Shown one piece after another: positions 25,052 to 32,410 of a DNA stretch of 64,000 nucleotides. The DNA is from Nocardia sp. CDC159 (GTDB lineage: Bacteria > Actinomycetota > Actinomycetes > Mycobacteriales > Mycobacteriaceae). A model generated the notes under the pieces. The model was not told the origin of the DNA. It saw only the letters and a list, made by a program, of their open reading frames with translations, and made no database searches. Made by a program: the position numbers and the translations under genes. The DNA lies in contig NZ_JAMRXH010000005.1 of the NCBI RefSeq assembly GCF_023740735.1, forward strand, positions 310,001-374,000, read 5' to 3'. How positions within the stretch are numbered: the stretch's first letter is position 1; every line of letters begins with the position of its first letter.

Positions 25052-25978
25052 TCAGAAACAGCGGGACTGCTGGAAGGTGCGGATCTCGTCGATGCCGGTG
25101 GCCGCCATGCACAGCCGTTCGATGCCGATGCCGAGGCCGACGCTGCGGGTCGGGAGGTCGCCCGCGGTGATGGCGTCGAGCACGAGGGCTTGTTCGCGGT
25201 TGTAGAGCCCTGCGGTGGTGGCGCGTTCGATGAACGCGTCGTGGTCGGTTTCGTCCCGGTAGCCATGGGCGACTTCGAGGCCGTCGATGAATACCTCGAA
25301 CCGGTCGATGATTGCCGTCGTGCCGTCGCGGCGGCGGGCGCAGGGCTCGTTGCCGCCGAGTGGGTAGTCGACGAGGAACGCGGCGGTGCCTCGGGTGAGG
25401 GGTTCGATGTGGGTGGCGATCGCGGTGTCGATCAGCTCGTGCATCGGTGTTGTCGCCGGCAGGGCGAGGCGTCGGGCGATGGCGTCGGCGAGGTTCTGCG
25501 GTGAGTGCCGGGTGAGGTCGACACCGAAGTCACGGTTTAGGTGCTCGGCCACGGAGATGTGCGGCAATGGCTTTGGGTAGGCCAGAGCGATGAGATCTTC
25601 GGCGAGCTCGTACAGGAACGCGAAGTCCTCATTGGCCGCGTAGAGGTCCAGCATGGTGAACTCGCGGCTGTGGGTCGCGTCCGGGCGCTCGGGTCGGAAG
25701 CACGGCCCGATCTCGAAGATGCGCGGCGCGTATTGCAGGTTGTAGCGCAGCGCGGGACCGATCATGCTGCGCAGGAACCCTCCCGCACCAAGGACAGCGG
25801 TGGCACGTTTGCCGGTGAGATCATCAGCCTGCCGAAACACCGGTGTCACCACCTCGACGAACCCGTTGTCGTGCAGATAGTTTCGGATCTTGCGGAGCAG
25901 ATCGGAGGTGTACCTGATCGGGTCGGTGAGGGCGATGGTGTGCTCGGCCGTGGCTGGGGGTGTGGCAGGGGTCGTCAT
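25052..25978 (-). CDS. EpmA/GenX-like class II aminoacyl-tRNA synthetase paralogue
   Basis: A 308-residue class II synthetase core without an anticodon-binding domain. Motif 1-like sequence is GFVEVVTPVF, motif 2 is RIFEIGPCFRPE...HSREFTMLDLY (about 86-113), and motif 3 is GLGIGIERLCM. The segment IDRFEVFIDGLEVAHGY matches the lysyl-type/EpmA pattern (AERFE..GIELANGF). EpmA ligates beta-lysine onto a lysine side chain of elongation factor P. Here the start overlaps the amidinotransferase gene (ATGA), placing it in an operon with a Lys-containing repeat peptide. Aminoacylation of that peptide is the inferred role; residues matching lysine specificity were not checked. Confidence 0.8.
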   Translation of the reverse strand: MTTPATPPATAEHTIALTDPIRYTSDLLRKIRNYLHDNGFVEVVTPVFRQADDLTGKRATAVLGAGGFLRSMIGPALRYNLQYAPRIFEIGPCFRPERPDATHSREFTMLDLYAANEDFAFLYELAEDLIALAYPKPLPHISVAEHLNRDFGVDLTRHSPQNLADAIARRLALPATTPMHELIDTAIATHIEPLTRGTAAFLVDYPLGGNEPCARRRDGTTAIIDRFEVFIDGLEVAHGYRDETDHDAFIERATTAGLYNREQALVLDAITAGDLPTRSVGLGIGIERLCMAATGIDEIRTFQQSRCF

Positions 25979-27150
25979 TGGAGGTAGTCCTCGCATTCGC
26001 CGGCACGGATGGTGTCGAGGGTGAAGCAGTGGAAGCCGCCGCCGAACAGGCGGCGGTGACGGTGGCGGACCGGAATCACGGTGAGGCCGTGTTTTTCCAG
26101 GGTGCGCATCAGGTCCGGGCACAGTGAGTTGACGACCACGGTGCCTTCGTCGACCGACAGCACATTGATGTCGATATAGCGGCTTGCGAGGTTGAACCCG
26201 AAGCTGCTGTAGTCGGGGAACTGCGATTCGTCCTGTTCGGGCGGGTAGATGACGTCCCAGCGCTGCAGCGCGGCGGGCAGCTGTTCGCGGTAGGCGGGTG
26301 CGCGCAGCAGGAGCAGGCCGGGCCGTAGCGGGATCACGATGGAGTCGATGTGGCTGTCGGCGATAGCGTCGAGGCGGTGGAACCGCAGGTGGGGGAAGGT
26401 GGTTTGCAGCCAGGTGTAGCCGAGTTCGTGGTTGGCGTTGGCCACGTTGACCAGGACGTCGCGGCCGAGGCGGATGCATTGTGCGCCATCGAAGACCAGC
26501 TCGTGACCGAGGCCGGGCAGGTCGTGGGTGTCAGGGTCGTCGAGAAGACCGGACACATCGATGCCCTGCTCGGTGAAGTAGCCGGGATCCAGCGAGTGCC
26601 GGGCCAGCGCCGGGCGAGGCATTGCCAGCCATCGTGAGCCGCGGGAAAGGTAGTTGTAAAAGATGGGTTTGAGATAGTCGTTTTCGAACAAACGGCCACG
26701 CACGTGCGGGGCGGTCTCGACGATGGCGTCGCCGAGCACGATGGTCTGGTCGCGCACGTTGAGGGCGGGCGTTTCCAGCGCGGTCCACAGTGGCGAGGAA
26801 ATCGTCGATCGTCGCGTGAGTGGCTGGGGCCGCAGCACGCTCACGCCGCACTCGGCCAAGGCGGCGGCGAATCCTTCGACGTCTTCTTCGAGTTCGTCGA
26901 CCATGTGCCGGGGGATGGTGAGCTCCCGGCCGGGCCGGGCGCCGTAGGCGGCGGTGGGGCGGACGTTGTCGAAGTAGAACAGTCGAAACGAGGTGTCCAG
27001 GTCGTGGGAGGTGTAGTGGGCGGGTTCACCGACGACGACTTCGATCAGGCGTGACCATTCGTCGAAACTGTGGGCCCCTCCGTTCGGCGGGAGCATGGCG
27101 ATGCGGTCCTTCACAAGGTGGTCGATGAGACGAAAGATGCTCACCTTCAT
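25975..27150 (-). CDS. Glycine amidinotransferase-like enzyme
   Basis: A 391-residue member of the arginine:X amidinotransferase family (AGAT, StrB). The triad is present at family spacing: Asp221 in VFDGAQCIRLG, His267 in ADSHIDSIV and the nucleophile Cys375 in GGGFHCFTLD. These enzymes move the amidino group of arginine to an amine acceptor (glycine, an inosamine, or a lysine in some natural products). It overlaps both the desaturase-like gene and the EpmA-like gene by four bases, so all three are made together. The acceptor might be a lysine side chain of the repeat peptide or a free amino acid used by the EpmA-like ligase; this is inference. Confidence 0.85.
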   Translation of the reverse strand: MKVSIFRLIDHLVKDRIAMLPPNGGAHSFDEWSRLIEVVVGEPAHYTSHDLDTSFRLFYFDNVRPTAAYGARPGRELTIPRHMVDELEEDVEGFAAALAECGVSVLRPQPLTRRSTISSPLWTALETPALNVRDQTIVLGDAIVETAPHVRGRLFENDYLKPIFYNYLSRGSRWLAMPRPALARHSLDPGYFTEQGIDVSGLLDDPDTHDLPGLGHELVFDGAQCIRLGRDVLVNVANANHELGYTWLQTTFPHLRFHRLDAIADSHIDSIVIPLRPGLLLLRAPAYREQLPAALQRWDVIYPPEQDESQFPDYSSFGFNLASRYIDINVLSVDEGTVVVNSLCPDLMRTLEKHGLTVIPVRHRHRRLFGGGFHCFTLDTIRAGECEDYLQ

Positions 27151-28217
27151 TGCCTTTCGTGGCGCTCTTCTCGTGCGGGGTGGTGCCCGGGAATCGGTCG
27201 GGTCTGCTGGGTTTGGCTGTTCAGGCGCACGACGATGTCCTCAATCACCGATGGCCGGTCCGGGGTGGAGCGGCGGCGGAAGAAGAAGCCGCTGCACCAG
27301 GGGACCTCGGGCCAACGGGGGAACTCGGCGCGCAGGATGTCGGCTGCGGCGGGGAGTTGGCGCCACCCGATGTTGGGGCACCAGTGGTGGATCGGGTGGT
27401 ACATGTCGTCGTTGTGGCCGCCGAGCAAATGGCGGGTCAGGGCGTGGGAAGTCCAACCGCGGGTCTGCAGGATCGGGTCGTCGGACTCGATCAGTCCGGC
27501 GTGGTTGCCCAGGTCGGTGAGCCAGGTGATGACCGGGCGCACGCAAATCAGCGGCAGCGCCCAGTACAGCGCGAACTCGGTCAGGTGTCCGCAGGTTGCG
27601 GCGAGTGCGATGGCCGCTACCCAGGCGGTCCATCGGCTGACGGCCGCGGTCCAGGTTTCGTCGCGGGATTTAGCTGCGAGGGTGAGGAATCCGAATTTGG
27701 GGAGCTCCCAGGCGGCGTTCTTGATGATGACGTGGACGACGAACGCGGTCGTGTCCGGCCACCGGCGGTTGGCGTTGCGAGAGATGTAGGACCGCAGCAT
27801 GGGGTCGTCGGGAGAGCCCAGGCGTGCGTGATGTACGCGGTGGCTGCGCTTGTAGGGGGTGAACGGTTCACCGAGGGTGACGGTGATCAGGTGACCGAAG
27901 ATTCGGTTGGCCCGGGGTGATCGCGTGAACTTGGTGTGTATGCATTCGTGGGTGAGGTTGGACAGATGTCGTTGGCGGACACCGACATACACCGCGCACA
28001 ATGCCGGTACGATCGGCCCGCCGACGAGAGTGCCCACAGCGGCGGCCACAGCGGCGGCGAGGTAGTCCCGCGACAGATCGACCGGGCCTTCGGACCGGCC
28101 ATGGCTGCACAGCTGGTCGAGCCGGTGCACCAGGTCGCTACCGAACTCACGCCGAATGGCGCCCGATGCGCCGGCGGTCGGGCGACGGCGCGCTGGTTTA
28201 CCTGTGGAAATGCTCAT
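27147..28217 (-). CDS. Membrane fatty-acid-desaturase-like diiron oxygenase
   Basis: 356 residues with the histidine boxes of the membrane desaturase/hydroxylase superfamily: HECIHT (90-95), HRVHH (126-130), a single His in GNHAGL (239) and HPIHH (274-278). Hydrophobic segments at about 52-80 and 198-230 would be membrane-embedded. The family inserts double bonds or hydroxyl groups using diiron and O2. ATG at 28217 is weakly supported; the frame is open to a GTG at 28358, and the extra 47 residues (RTCGEAGALAAVRVAASVTD) look plausible as protein. Coupled by ATGA to the amidinotransferase gene. In this context it may act on the peptide or an attached group rather than lipid. Confidence 0.8.
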   Translation of the reverse strand: MSISTGKPARRRPTAGASGAIRREFGSDLVHRLDQLCSHGRSEGPVDLSRDYLAAAVAAAVGTLVGGPIVPALCAVYVGVRQRHLSNLTHECIHTKFTRSPRANRIFGHLITVTLGEPFTPYKRSHRVHHARLGSPDDPMLRSYISRNANRRWPDTTAFVVHVIIKNAAWELPKFGFLTLAAKSRDETWTAAVSRWTAWVAAIALAATCGHLTEFALYWALPLICVRPVITWLTDLGNHAGLIESDDPILQTRGWTSHALTRHLLGGHNDDMYHPIHHWCPNIGWRQLPAAADILRAEFPRWPEVPWCSGFFFRRRSTPDRPSVIEDIVVRLNSQTQQTRPIPGHHPAREERHERQ

Positions 28218-28259
28218 CGAATCCAATCCCTCGTCGAAGGAGAACCCCGGATCGGTGAC

Positions 28260-28287
28260 GCTGGCGGCGACCCGGACCGCCGCCAGC
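28260..28287 (-). promoter_or_regulatory. Stem-loop between the precursor and the downstream enzyme genes
   Basis: A perfect 10-base inverted repeat, GCTGGCGGCG and CGCCGCCAGC, separated by 8 bases, in the 247-base gap after the repeat-peptide gene. There is no following T-run. In peptide-natural-product operons such a hairpin often acts as an attenuator or 3' stabiliser that keeps precursor mRNA in excess over enzyme mRNA; that role is inferred. If the desaturase starts at 28358 instead of 28217, the hairpin would lie within its coding sequence. Confidence 0.5.
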
Positions 28288-28464
28288 GCCCCGGCCTCAC
28301 CGCAGGTCCGGTAGGTGTGCGTGAGAACGGTGCTGCCGCCGCGGGAATGGGCGCTCACCGCGTCGCATCAGCGCTCCGAACCGAGCCGGGTGGGGCGGAG
28401 TCCCGGCACTCAGCGCGGCATCGCCGAGCCGTATGCGCTGGGTGCCGGGCCGATCAGGTGTTGG

Positions 28465-28620
28465 TTAGGCGTCGGGCCGCACGCCGGACTTCATAGCGTC
28501 CGGCCGGATTCCGGCCTTCAGTATCGCGTCCGGGCGCACGCCGAATTTCAGTCCGGCGTCCGGGCGGACGCCGGATTTGAGTGTGGCGTCCGGGCGGACG
28601 CCGGATTTGAGGATGTTCAC
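28465..28620 (-). CDS. Repeat peptide, candidate multi-core RiPP precursor
   Basis: A 51-codon ORF starting at GTG 28620 with AAGGAG 7 nt upstream and ending at TAA. After MNIL the whole product is five near-identical units: KSGVRPDA, KSGVRPDA, KFGVRPDA, KAGIRPDA, KSGVRPDA. They are joined by two-residue linkers (TL, GL, IL) and then a single M, so the period is ten residues, and nine for the last. Substitutions fall at the same positions (S/F/A and V/I), while K, G and RPDA never vary, the pattern of tandem core peptides under selection. No long leader is present, which is unusual. It sits between genes for iron oxygenases, an amidinotransferase and an EpmA-like ligase. A structural repeat peptide is the alternative. 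Confidence 0.75.
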   Translation of the reverse strand: MNILKSGVRPDATLKSGVRPDAGLKFGVRPDAILKAGIRPDAMKSGVRPDA

Positions 28621-28627
28621 TGGTGAT

Positions 28628-28633
28628 CTCCTT
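28628..28633 (-). promoter_or_regulatory. Strong ribosome binding site of the repeat peptide gene
   Basis: AAGGAG on the minus strand, 7 nt before the GTG at 28620. It decides the start of this very short gene and is the best Shine-Dalgarno match in the cluster. Confidence 0.8.
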
Positions 28634-28642
28634 TTCTGTGGA

Positions 28643-28663
28643 CCGGCACCGGTGTGGTGCCGG
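28643..28663 (-). promoter_or_regulatory. Stem-loop upstream of the repeat peptide gene
   Basis: An 8-base perfect inverted repeat, CCGGCACC and GGTGCCGG, with a 5-base loop. It lies between the stop of the diiron oxidase gene and the ribosome binding site of the repeat peptide gene. It lacks a T-run, so it is more likely an mRNA processing or stabilising element, or a weak attenuator, than a full terminator. Together with the hairpin at 28260 it brackets the precursor gene. Confidence 0.5.
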
Positions 28664-28665
28664 TG

Positions 28666-29496
28666 TCAGGGGAGGCTGTGCGCGCGGACGGTGAGCTCGC
28701 CCCACCACCGCGCCATGCCTTCGAGGATCTGGAGAAAGCCATCCAGGATCTGCGGCAGATCGAGGTGGTAGAGGTCGCGGTTGCGGATGAAGGTCGCGAT
28801 CCCTTCGATGTGCGCAGCCTCGACGCTGAGCCCGTCCCCCGCCGCCGCTTCGTGCTCCTCGTCCAAATGCAGCTGGTAGTAGTAATCCAGTGCGGGCAGC
28901 TGCGCGCTGGGCGCACCGACGGTCAGTTCTCCGTAGCGATCGGTGATCGAGCGCAGCAGCACGGTCTCGTTGATGGCCACGCCTTCAGTGGCGTAGTAGC
29001 CTCCGCAGATGGTGCTGGCCGAGGAGCCCTCGACGAGCAGGTCGTGCAACGTCAACAGGGTGAGGGTTTCCGGTGCGGGCACATGCCCGTTGACGCGTAG
29101 ACCGAGGTCGGCCAGCAGGGCCCCGGAGTAGAGGGTGTAGTGCGCGGGGATGTGTCCGCGTTCCCCGCCCTCCTCAAGGTGGTTGCGCCGGAACTCGTGG
29201 GCAAGCTCGAAGCACGCCCCCTCGACCGATGCGGCTGCGCGGCGCAGGAATTGGGCGTTGTAGCGGGCGAACACCGACAATTCCTTGATGTAGAGCTCGG
29301 CCTGCTGCACCGAAAGGTTCTGAGGCGCGATCTGTTCGGTGATGAGCTCGAAGATCCCGTCCATCATCGGCGCCAGGTGCTTGTCGATCAGCTCATCCCC
29401 GGTCACGTCGGGAGCGTTCAGCAGCACCTTCTCGATCACGGCCTTCGTGTCCGGGTGCGTGTCCAGATAGGCGTCGACTGTCGATTGCTGTGTCAT
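28666..29496 (-). CDS. Heme-oxygenase-like diiron oxidase (iron-containing redox enzyme family)
   Basis: A 276-residue all-helical protein of the heme-oxygenase-like diiron oxidase superfamily, which includes UndA, BesC and the SznF central domain. Candidate iron ligands are in the helices FRRNHLEEGGERGH (His106 to His115), YYATEGVAINETVLL (Glu171, Glu176) and YYYQLHLDEEHEAA (Asp212-x-x-His215), the family's E/H...E...D-x-x-H order. Such enzymes use O2 for C-C cleavage, N-oxygenation or desaturation of amino-acid-like substrates. It starts 6 nt after the JmjC-like gene with GAGGTG 7 nt upstream, and is followed by the repeat peptide gene. An action on Lys or Arg side chains is an attractive inference. 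Confidence 0.78.
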   Translation of the reverse strand: MTQQSTVDAYLDTHPDTKAVIEKVLLNAPDVTGDELIDKHLAPMMDGIFELITEQIAPQNLSVQQAELYIKELSVFARYNAQFLRRAAASVEGACFELAHEFRRNHLEEGGERGHIPAHYTLYSGALLADLGLRVNGHVPAPETLTLLTLHDLLVEGSSASTICGGYYATEGVAINETVLLRSITDRYGELTVGAPSAQLPALDYYYQLHLDEEHEAAAGDGLSVEAAHIEGIATFIRNRDLYHLDLPQILDGFLQILEGMARWWGELTVRAHSLP

Positions 29497-29502
29497 GTCC
29501 GG

Positions 29503-30801
29503 TCACCTCGGCTCGTCGACGAGAATTTCCACGCCGCCGGTCTGCAGGAGGTCTTGCAGGGCGGGCAAATCTCTTGCGGCATCGGGGATCTCAATGGGCT
29601 TACCGTCGGCCAGCGCGGTGATCACCTCCACCAGCACCGGCGATGCCGGCACTCGCAGCCGCGACCCGCGCAGCACGATGTCGAGGTCGCTGTCGGCCTG
29701 AGTCCACGACAGCCGGAACGGCGCCACGACTGCGAGCCGGGTACCGCCCGCGGCCAGGGCCTCGCGCGCCGATCGCGCCGCGTCGGCTCTGGTCAGATCG
29801 TGTTCGGCGATCTCCCATCCGCCGTTGCTCAGCAGCTCGGCCCACTGCTGTTCGACGACTGCACCGACATGGTCGTGAAGCTGCGCCAACGCCGAGCTCA
29901 TCAGGGTTTCCGCAGTTTTCGCCAGCGCCTGCGCGACGGGCTCGGGCCCCTCGGCGAGGTTATGCATGGGTGAGGGCACACTGTCATCACCGGCGGCGAC
30001 CGCTTCCAGCAGTCGCGGCAAGATCGACCGGGCGAGCAGCCGGGTGTCGGGGTAGGTGTAGAGCGGGACCGCCACCGACATGGAGAACTCGTCCTGCACG
30101 CCGACATGGAAGACGCGCCGAGGTAGGAACAACACATCCCCTGGTGTCAGGTCGAAACACTCGCCATGCTCGAGCATCCATCGGTAGTCGCCGAACAGCG
30201 GCTCGGTGCCGCCGGTCAGTTCCCGGTAGCGTTCCTGTGACCAGCAGTAGAAGTGCTTGGTTCCCGGCCCGAGGTGCACGAGGAACGCGTCTTCGAACCC
30301 CTCGTGGATCCCGAATGCGGTACCCGCGTAGTTGCCGACGAATGCGACCTGCTCACAGCCGCCGATCGGGATTCCCCACCCCGAGAAGGCGGACTGAATC
30401 AAGGTACCCAGACTCGACATTAAGGCGGCCGAGGTGGTTTCGAGGTTGTTGACGACCAGGCTGAATCGCTCGGCCTTGCAAACGCGTTGCATCCATTCGA
30501 GCACGTCTTCCGAGTCCGGCCAGGGCATTGTCAGCACGGTCTCGACGACCTCGTCGCGCCGTTCCTCGCCGACGTAGACCCGGATGCGGGCGCTGGCCGC
30601 TTCCCCTTCGGCGTGCGCGCGACGCAGGCGCCGCAGGCCGCCAACGACCTCCGCGGTGCCGAGGACATTGGCCGGGACGAGCCGCGAGAACAACGCTGGC
30701 GCCGTCGCCGACGACGTCGCACTGAAGAACGACTCCGCCCAGAACGTCGGGGAAGGCGGCCATTCCGATGTAGGAGGGACACGGTTTGTTGCGGTGGTCA
30801 T
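29503..30801 (-). CDS. JmjC/cupin-fold protein with HxG in place of HxD
   Basis: 432 residues similar in layout to bacterial ribosomal-oxygenase-type JmjC proteins: a cupin core with GIHEGFEDAFLVHLGPG (from residue 164) and the distal His232 in FLPRRVFHVG, then a helical region and a C-terminal winged-helix-like end (VEVITALADGKPIEIPD). Aligned with YcfD-like enzymes, the iron-binding H-x-D is replaced by His165-Glu-Gly167, the substitution seen in Fe/2-oxoglutarate halogenases. Nearby Glu169 or Asp170 could substitute, or catalysis could be lost. ATG 30801 has GGAGA 8 nt upstream. It is the first gene of the minus-strand cluster and faces the regulator gene. Confidence 0.72.
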   Translation of the reverse strand: MTTATNRVPPTSEWPPSPTFWAESFFSATSSATAPALFSRLVPANVLGTAEVVGGLRRLRRAHAEGEAASARIRVYVGEERRDEVVETVLTMPWPDSEDVLEWMQRVCKAERFSLVVNNLETTSAALMSSLGTLIQSAFSGWGIPIGGCEQVAFVGNYAGTAFGIHEGFEDAFLVHLGPGTKHFYCWSQERYRELTGGTEPLFGDYRWMLEHGECFDLTPGDVLFLPRRVFHVGVQDEFSMSVAVPLYTYPDTRLLARSILPRLLEAVAAGDDSVPSPMHNLAEGPEPVAQALAKTAETLMSSALAQLHDHVGAVVEQQWAELLSNGGWEIAEHDLTRADAARSAREALAAGGTRLAVVAPFRLSWTQADSDLDIVLRGSRLRVPASPVLVEVITALADGKPIEIPDAARDLPALQDLLQTGGVEILVDEPR

Positions 30802-30887
30802 AGGCTATTTCTCCGATCAGCCCGGCAGCGTGGACCACGCCGCTTCTGCCCCTCAGCCAACCGAGGCCGTCGGCGCGTCGGCTAGAT

Positions 30888-30914
30888 GGCAAATGAGGCA
30901 AATAGCGGTTTGCC
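30888..30914. promoter_or_regulatory. Repeated GGCAAAT motifs, probable operator
   Basis: In the divergent promoter region two direct copies, GGCAAATG (30888-30895) and GGCAAATA (30897-30904), are followed by the inverted TTTGCC (30909-30914), giving an imperfect palindrome GGCAAA-N6-TTTGCC. A further copy, GGCAAATG, lies at 31003-31010 over the proposed start of the regulator gene. The arrangement suggests autoregulation by the XRE regulator and control of the peptide cluster. Confidence 0.5.
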
Positions 30915-31000
30915 ACCGGCCGCACCGATGGTGAGAATGAGTCATGCGCAGGGGTGATCGGCCAGGGGACGCCGCCCCGCACCCCGGTGACGGGCGGTCG

Positions 31001-32410
31001 GTGGCAAATGAACTTGCACGAGAAGTCAAGCGACGCAGGGAGAATGCCGGGTGGACCCAGCGCCAGCTGGCGACCGTGATCGGTTACTCGCGTCAGTACG
31101 TCTCCATGGCCGAATGGGAAGACAGCAACATCCCTTCCGCCCAGCTGGTCGCCGCCATGGACACAGCATTCGGCGCACACGGCGAACTGAGCGCCCTGCG
31201 CGAACGGGCCATAAGCCAACAACAATCCCAGCGCACACCTGCGCAAACGACGACTACCGCGACCTCGCGGCATCAGCCTGAGACTACAGATGACGGCATT
31301 ACGGCTCTCCAGCTGCGAGATTCCGTATACCCCCGAGAGCCACTGACCACGTCAGCCGCAACAACCGCCGGACCTCAGATCGAATATTCAACAGCGGCGA
31401 ACGAGGCACTCGTCGACGAAAACCCCGCTGCGCCAATATTTCCGGTCACCATTGCCCTCTCCGAGCCCGTGGACGCACTCGTCCGCTCAGGGCAGGTCAC
31501 GGCCCGCGCTCTCCACAGCTATGCCGCAGTCACTCGCCTTCTCGCCGAACACCGGCAGAGCTTTGCCCCAGACGCACTACTGAACCTTATTGCTGTCCAA
31601 CGTGATTCAGTGGCAGCGCTGTTTCGTGCCGTGACAGCAGCAAAGGCCAAGCGAGAGCTCGGTGCGCTTCTGGTCGAAACGTCGATCGTCGCCAGTCGGC
31701 TGTGGAGCGCGATGGGCAATCGCAATATGGCGCTGGTGAATTGCGCGTCCGCCCGTCATCTCGCAGACGAGCTGCACGACCCGGCACTCGGCGCGCTGGC
31801 ACGATTGTTCGAAAGCAATCTCACCTCCGACGCCGCCACACTCATAGGCATCGACGGCGATATCGTGCACGGCCTGCGGCTGCTGTCGGAGGCGGCTGCT
31901 GTCGATCGCCTTCTGTCACCGGCCGCCCGTGCAAGGATCGCAGCCGAGCAGGCTCAGGCGTATGCGGTGCTCGGCTTGTCCAGAGAATGCCAGGATGCGC
32001 TCGGCCGCGCTCACCGCGCCGCCGAACATATCCGTGACGCCGACCGCACCGGGCTGTTCAGCGATTGGACCGCCGCGCGGTTACCTGTCTACGAAGGCAC
32101 CTGTTGGCTGTTTCTCGACAGACCCCAGAAAGCGCTCACCGCGCTGAATCAGGTAGTGAGCGTATCCGATCGAGCGAACAAGAGCGTCGGCCTGGCCGCC
32201 TATGTCGACCTCGCCAGCGCCTACGCCACAGCGGGCGAGCTCGAAGAAGGCTGCCGCATCCTCGGCAACGCCTACGCCACGCTCAACGCCATGGGAAACC
32301 TACGAGGCATCGAACGAGCACGGCGTGCCCGCCAACGTCTACAACCGTGGCAGCACGAACCCCCGGTCCGCCAACTCGACGACCAGATCAAAACCGCTGA
32401 CAGTCAGTGA
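31001..32410 (+). CDS. XRE-family regulator with TPR-like C-terminal region
   Basis: About 469 residues. An N-terminal helix-turn-helix (WTQRQLATVIGYSRQYVSMA, near residues 17-36) is followed by a low-complexity Thr-rich linker and then about 300 residues of helical TPR-like repeats (LLVETSIVASRLWSAMGNRN, ARIAAEQAQAYAVLGLSREC, AYVDLASAYATAGELEEGC). This layout matches actinobacterial cluster regulators that sense a ligand or peptide through the repeats. GTG at 31001 opens just before the HTH; an in-frame ATG at 30944 is the alternative. It is divergent from the peptide-modification genes, so it is their likely regulator. It overlaps the HAD gene by 7 bases tail to tail. Confidence 0.8.
   Translation: MANELAREVKRRRENAGWTQRQLATVIGYSRQYVSMAEWEDSNIPSAQLVAAMDTAFGAHGELSALRERAISQQQSQRTPAQTTTTATSRHQPETTDDGITALQLRDSVYPREPLTTSAATTAGPQIEYSTAANEALVDENPAAPIFPVTIALSEPVDALVRSGQVTARALHSYAAVTRLLAEHRQSFAPDALLNLIAVQRDSVAALFRAVTAAKAKRELGALLVETSIVASRLWSAMGNRNMALVNCASARHLADELHDPALGALARLFESNLTSDAATLIGIDGDIVHGLRLLSEAAAVDRLLSPAARARIAAEQAQAYAVLGLSRECQDALGRAHRAAEHIRDADRTGLFSDWTAARLPVYEGTCWLFLDRPQKALTALNQVVSVSDRANKSVGLAAYVDLASAYATAGELEEGCRILGNAYATLNAMGNLRGIERARRARQRLQPWQHEPPVRQLDDQIKTADSQ

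Noticed and set aside
23734..25266. 510-residue minus-strand frame opposite the AlkD-like gene
   Set aside because: The composition is that of an antisense shadow (Arg/Pro/His-rich, no domains), while the plus strand encodes a clear family protein.
28470..28620. Tandem DNA repeats that could suggest a CRISPR or minisatellite
   Set aside because: The period is 30 bases with no spacers, varies at codon third positions and stays in one open frame, so it is best explained as coding.
28454..28708. 84-residue minus-strand frame over the repeat region, rich in RRPPGR
   Set aside because: It is the same repeated DNA read in another frame. Its start lies inside the diiron oxidase gene without a ribosome binding site, whereas the GTG frame at 28620 has a strong one.
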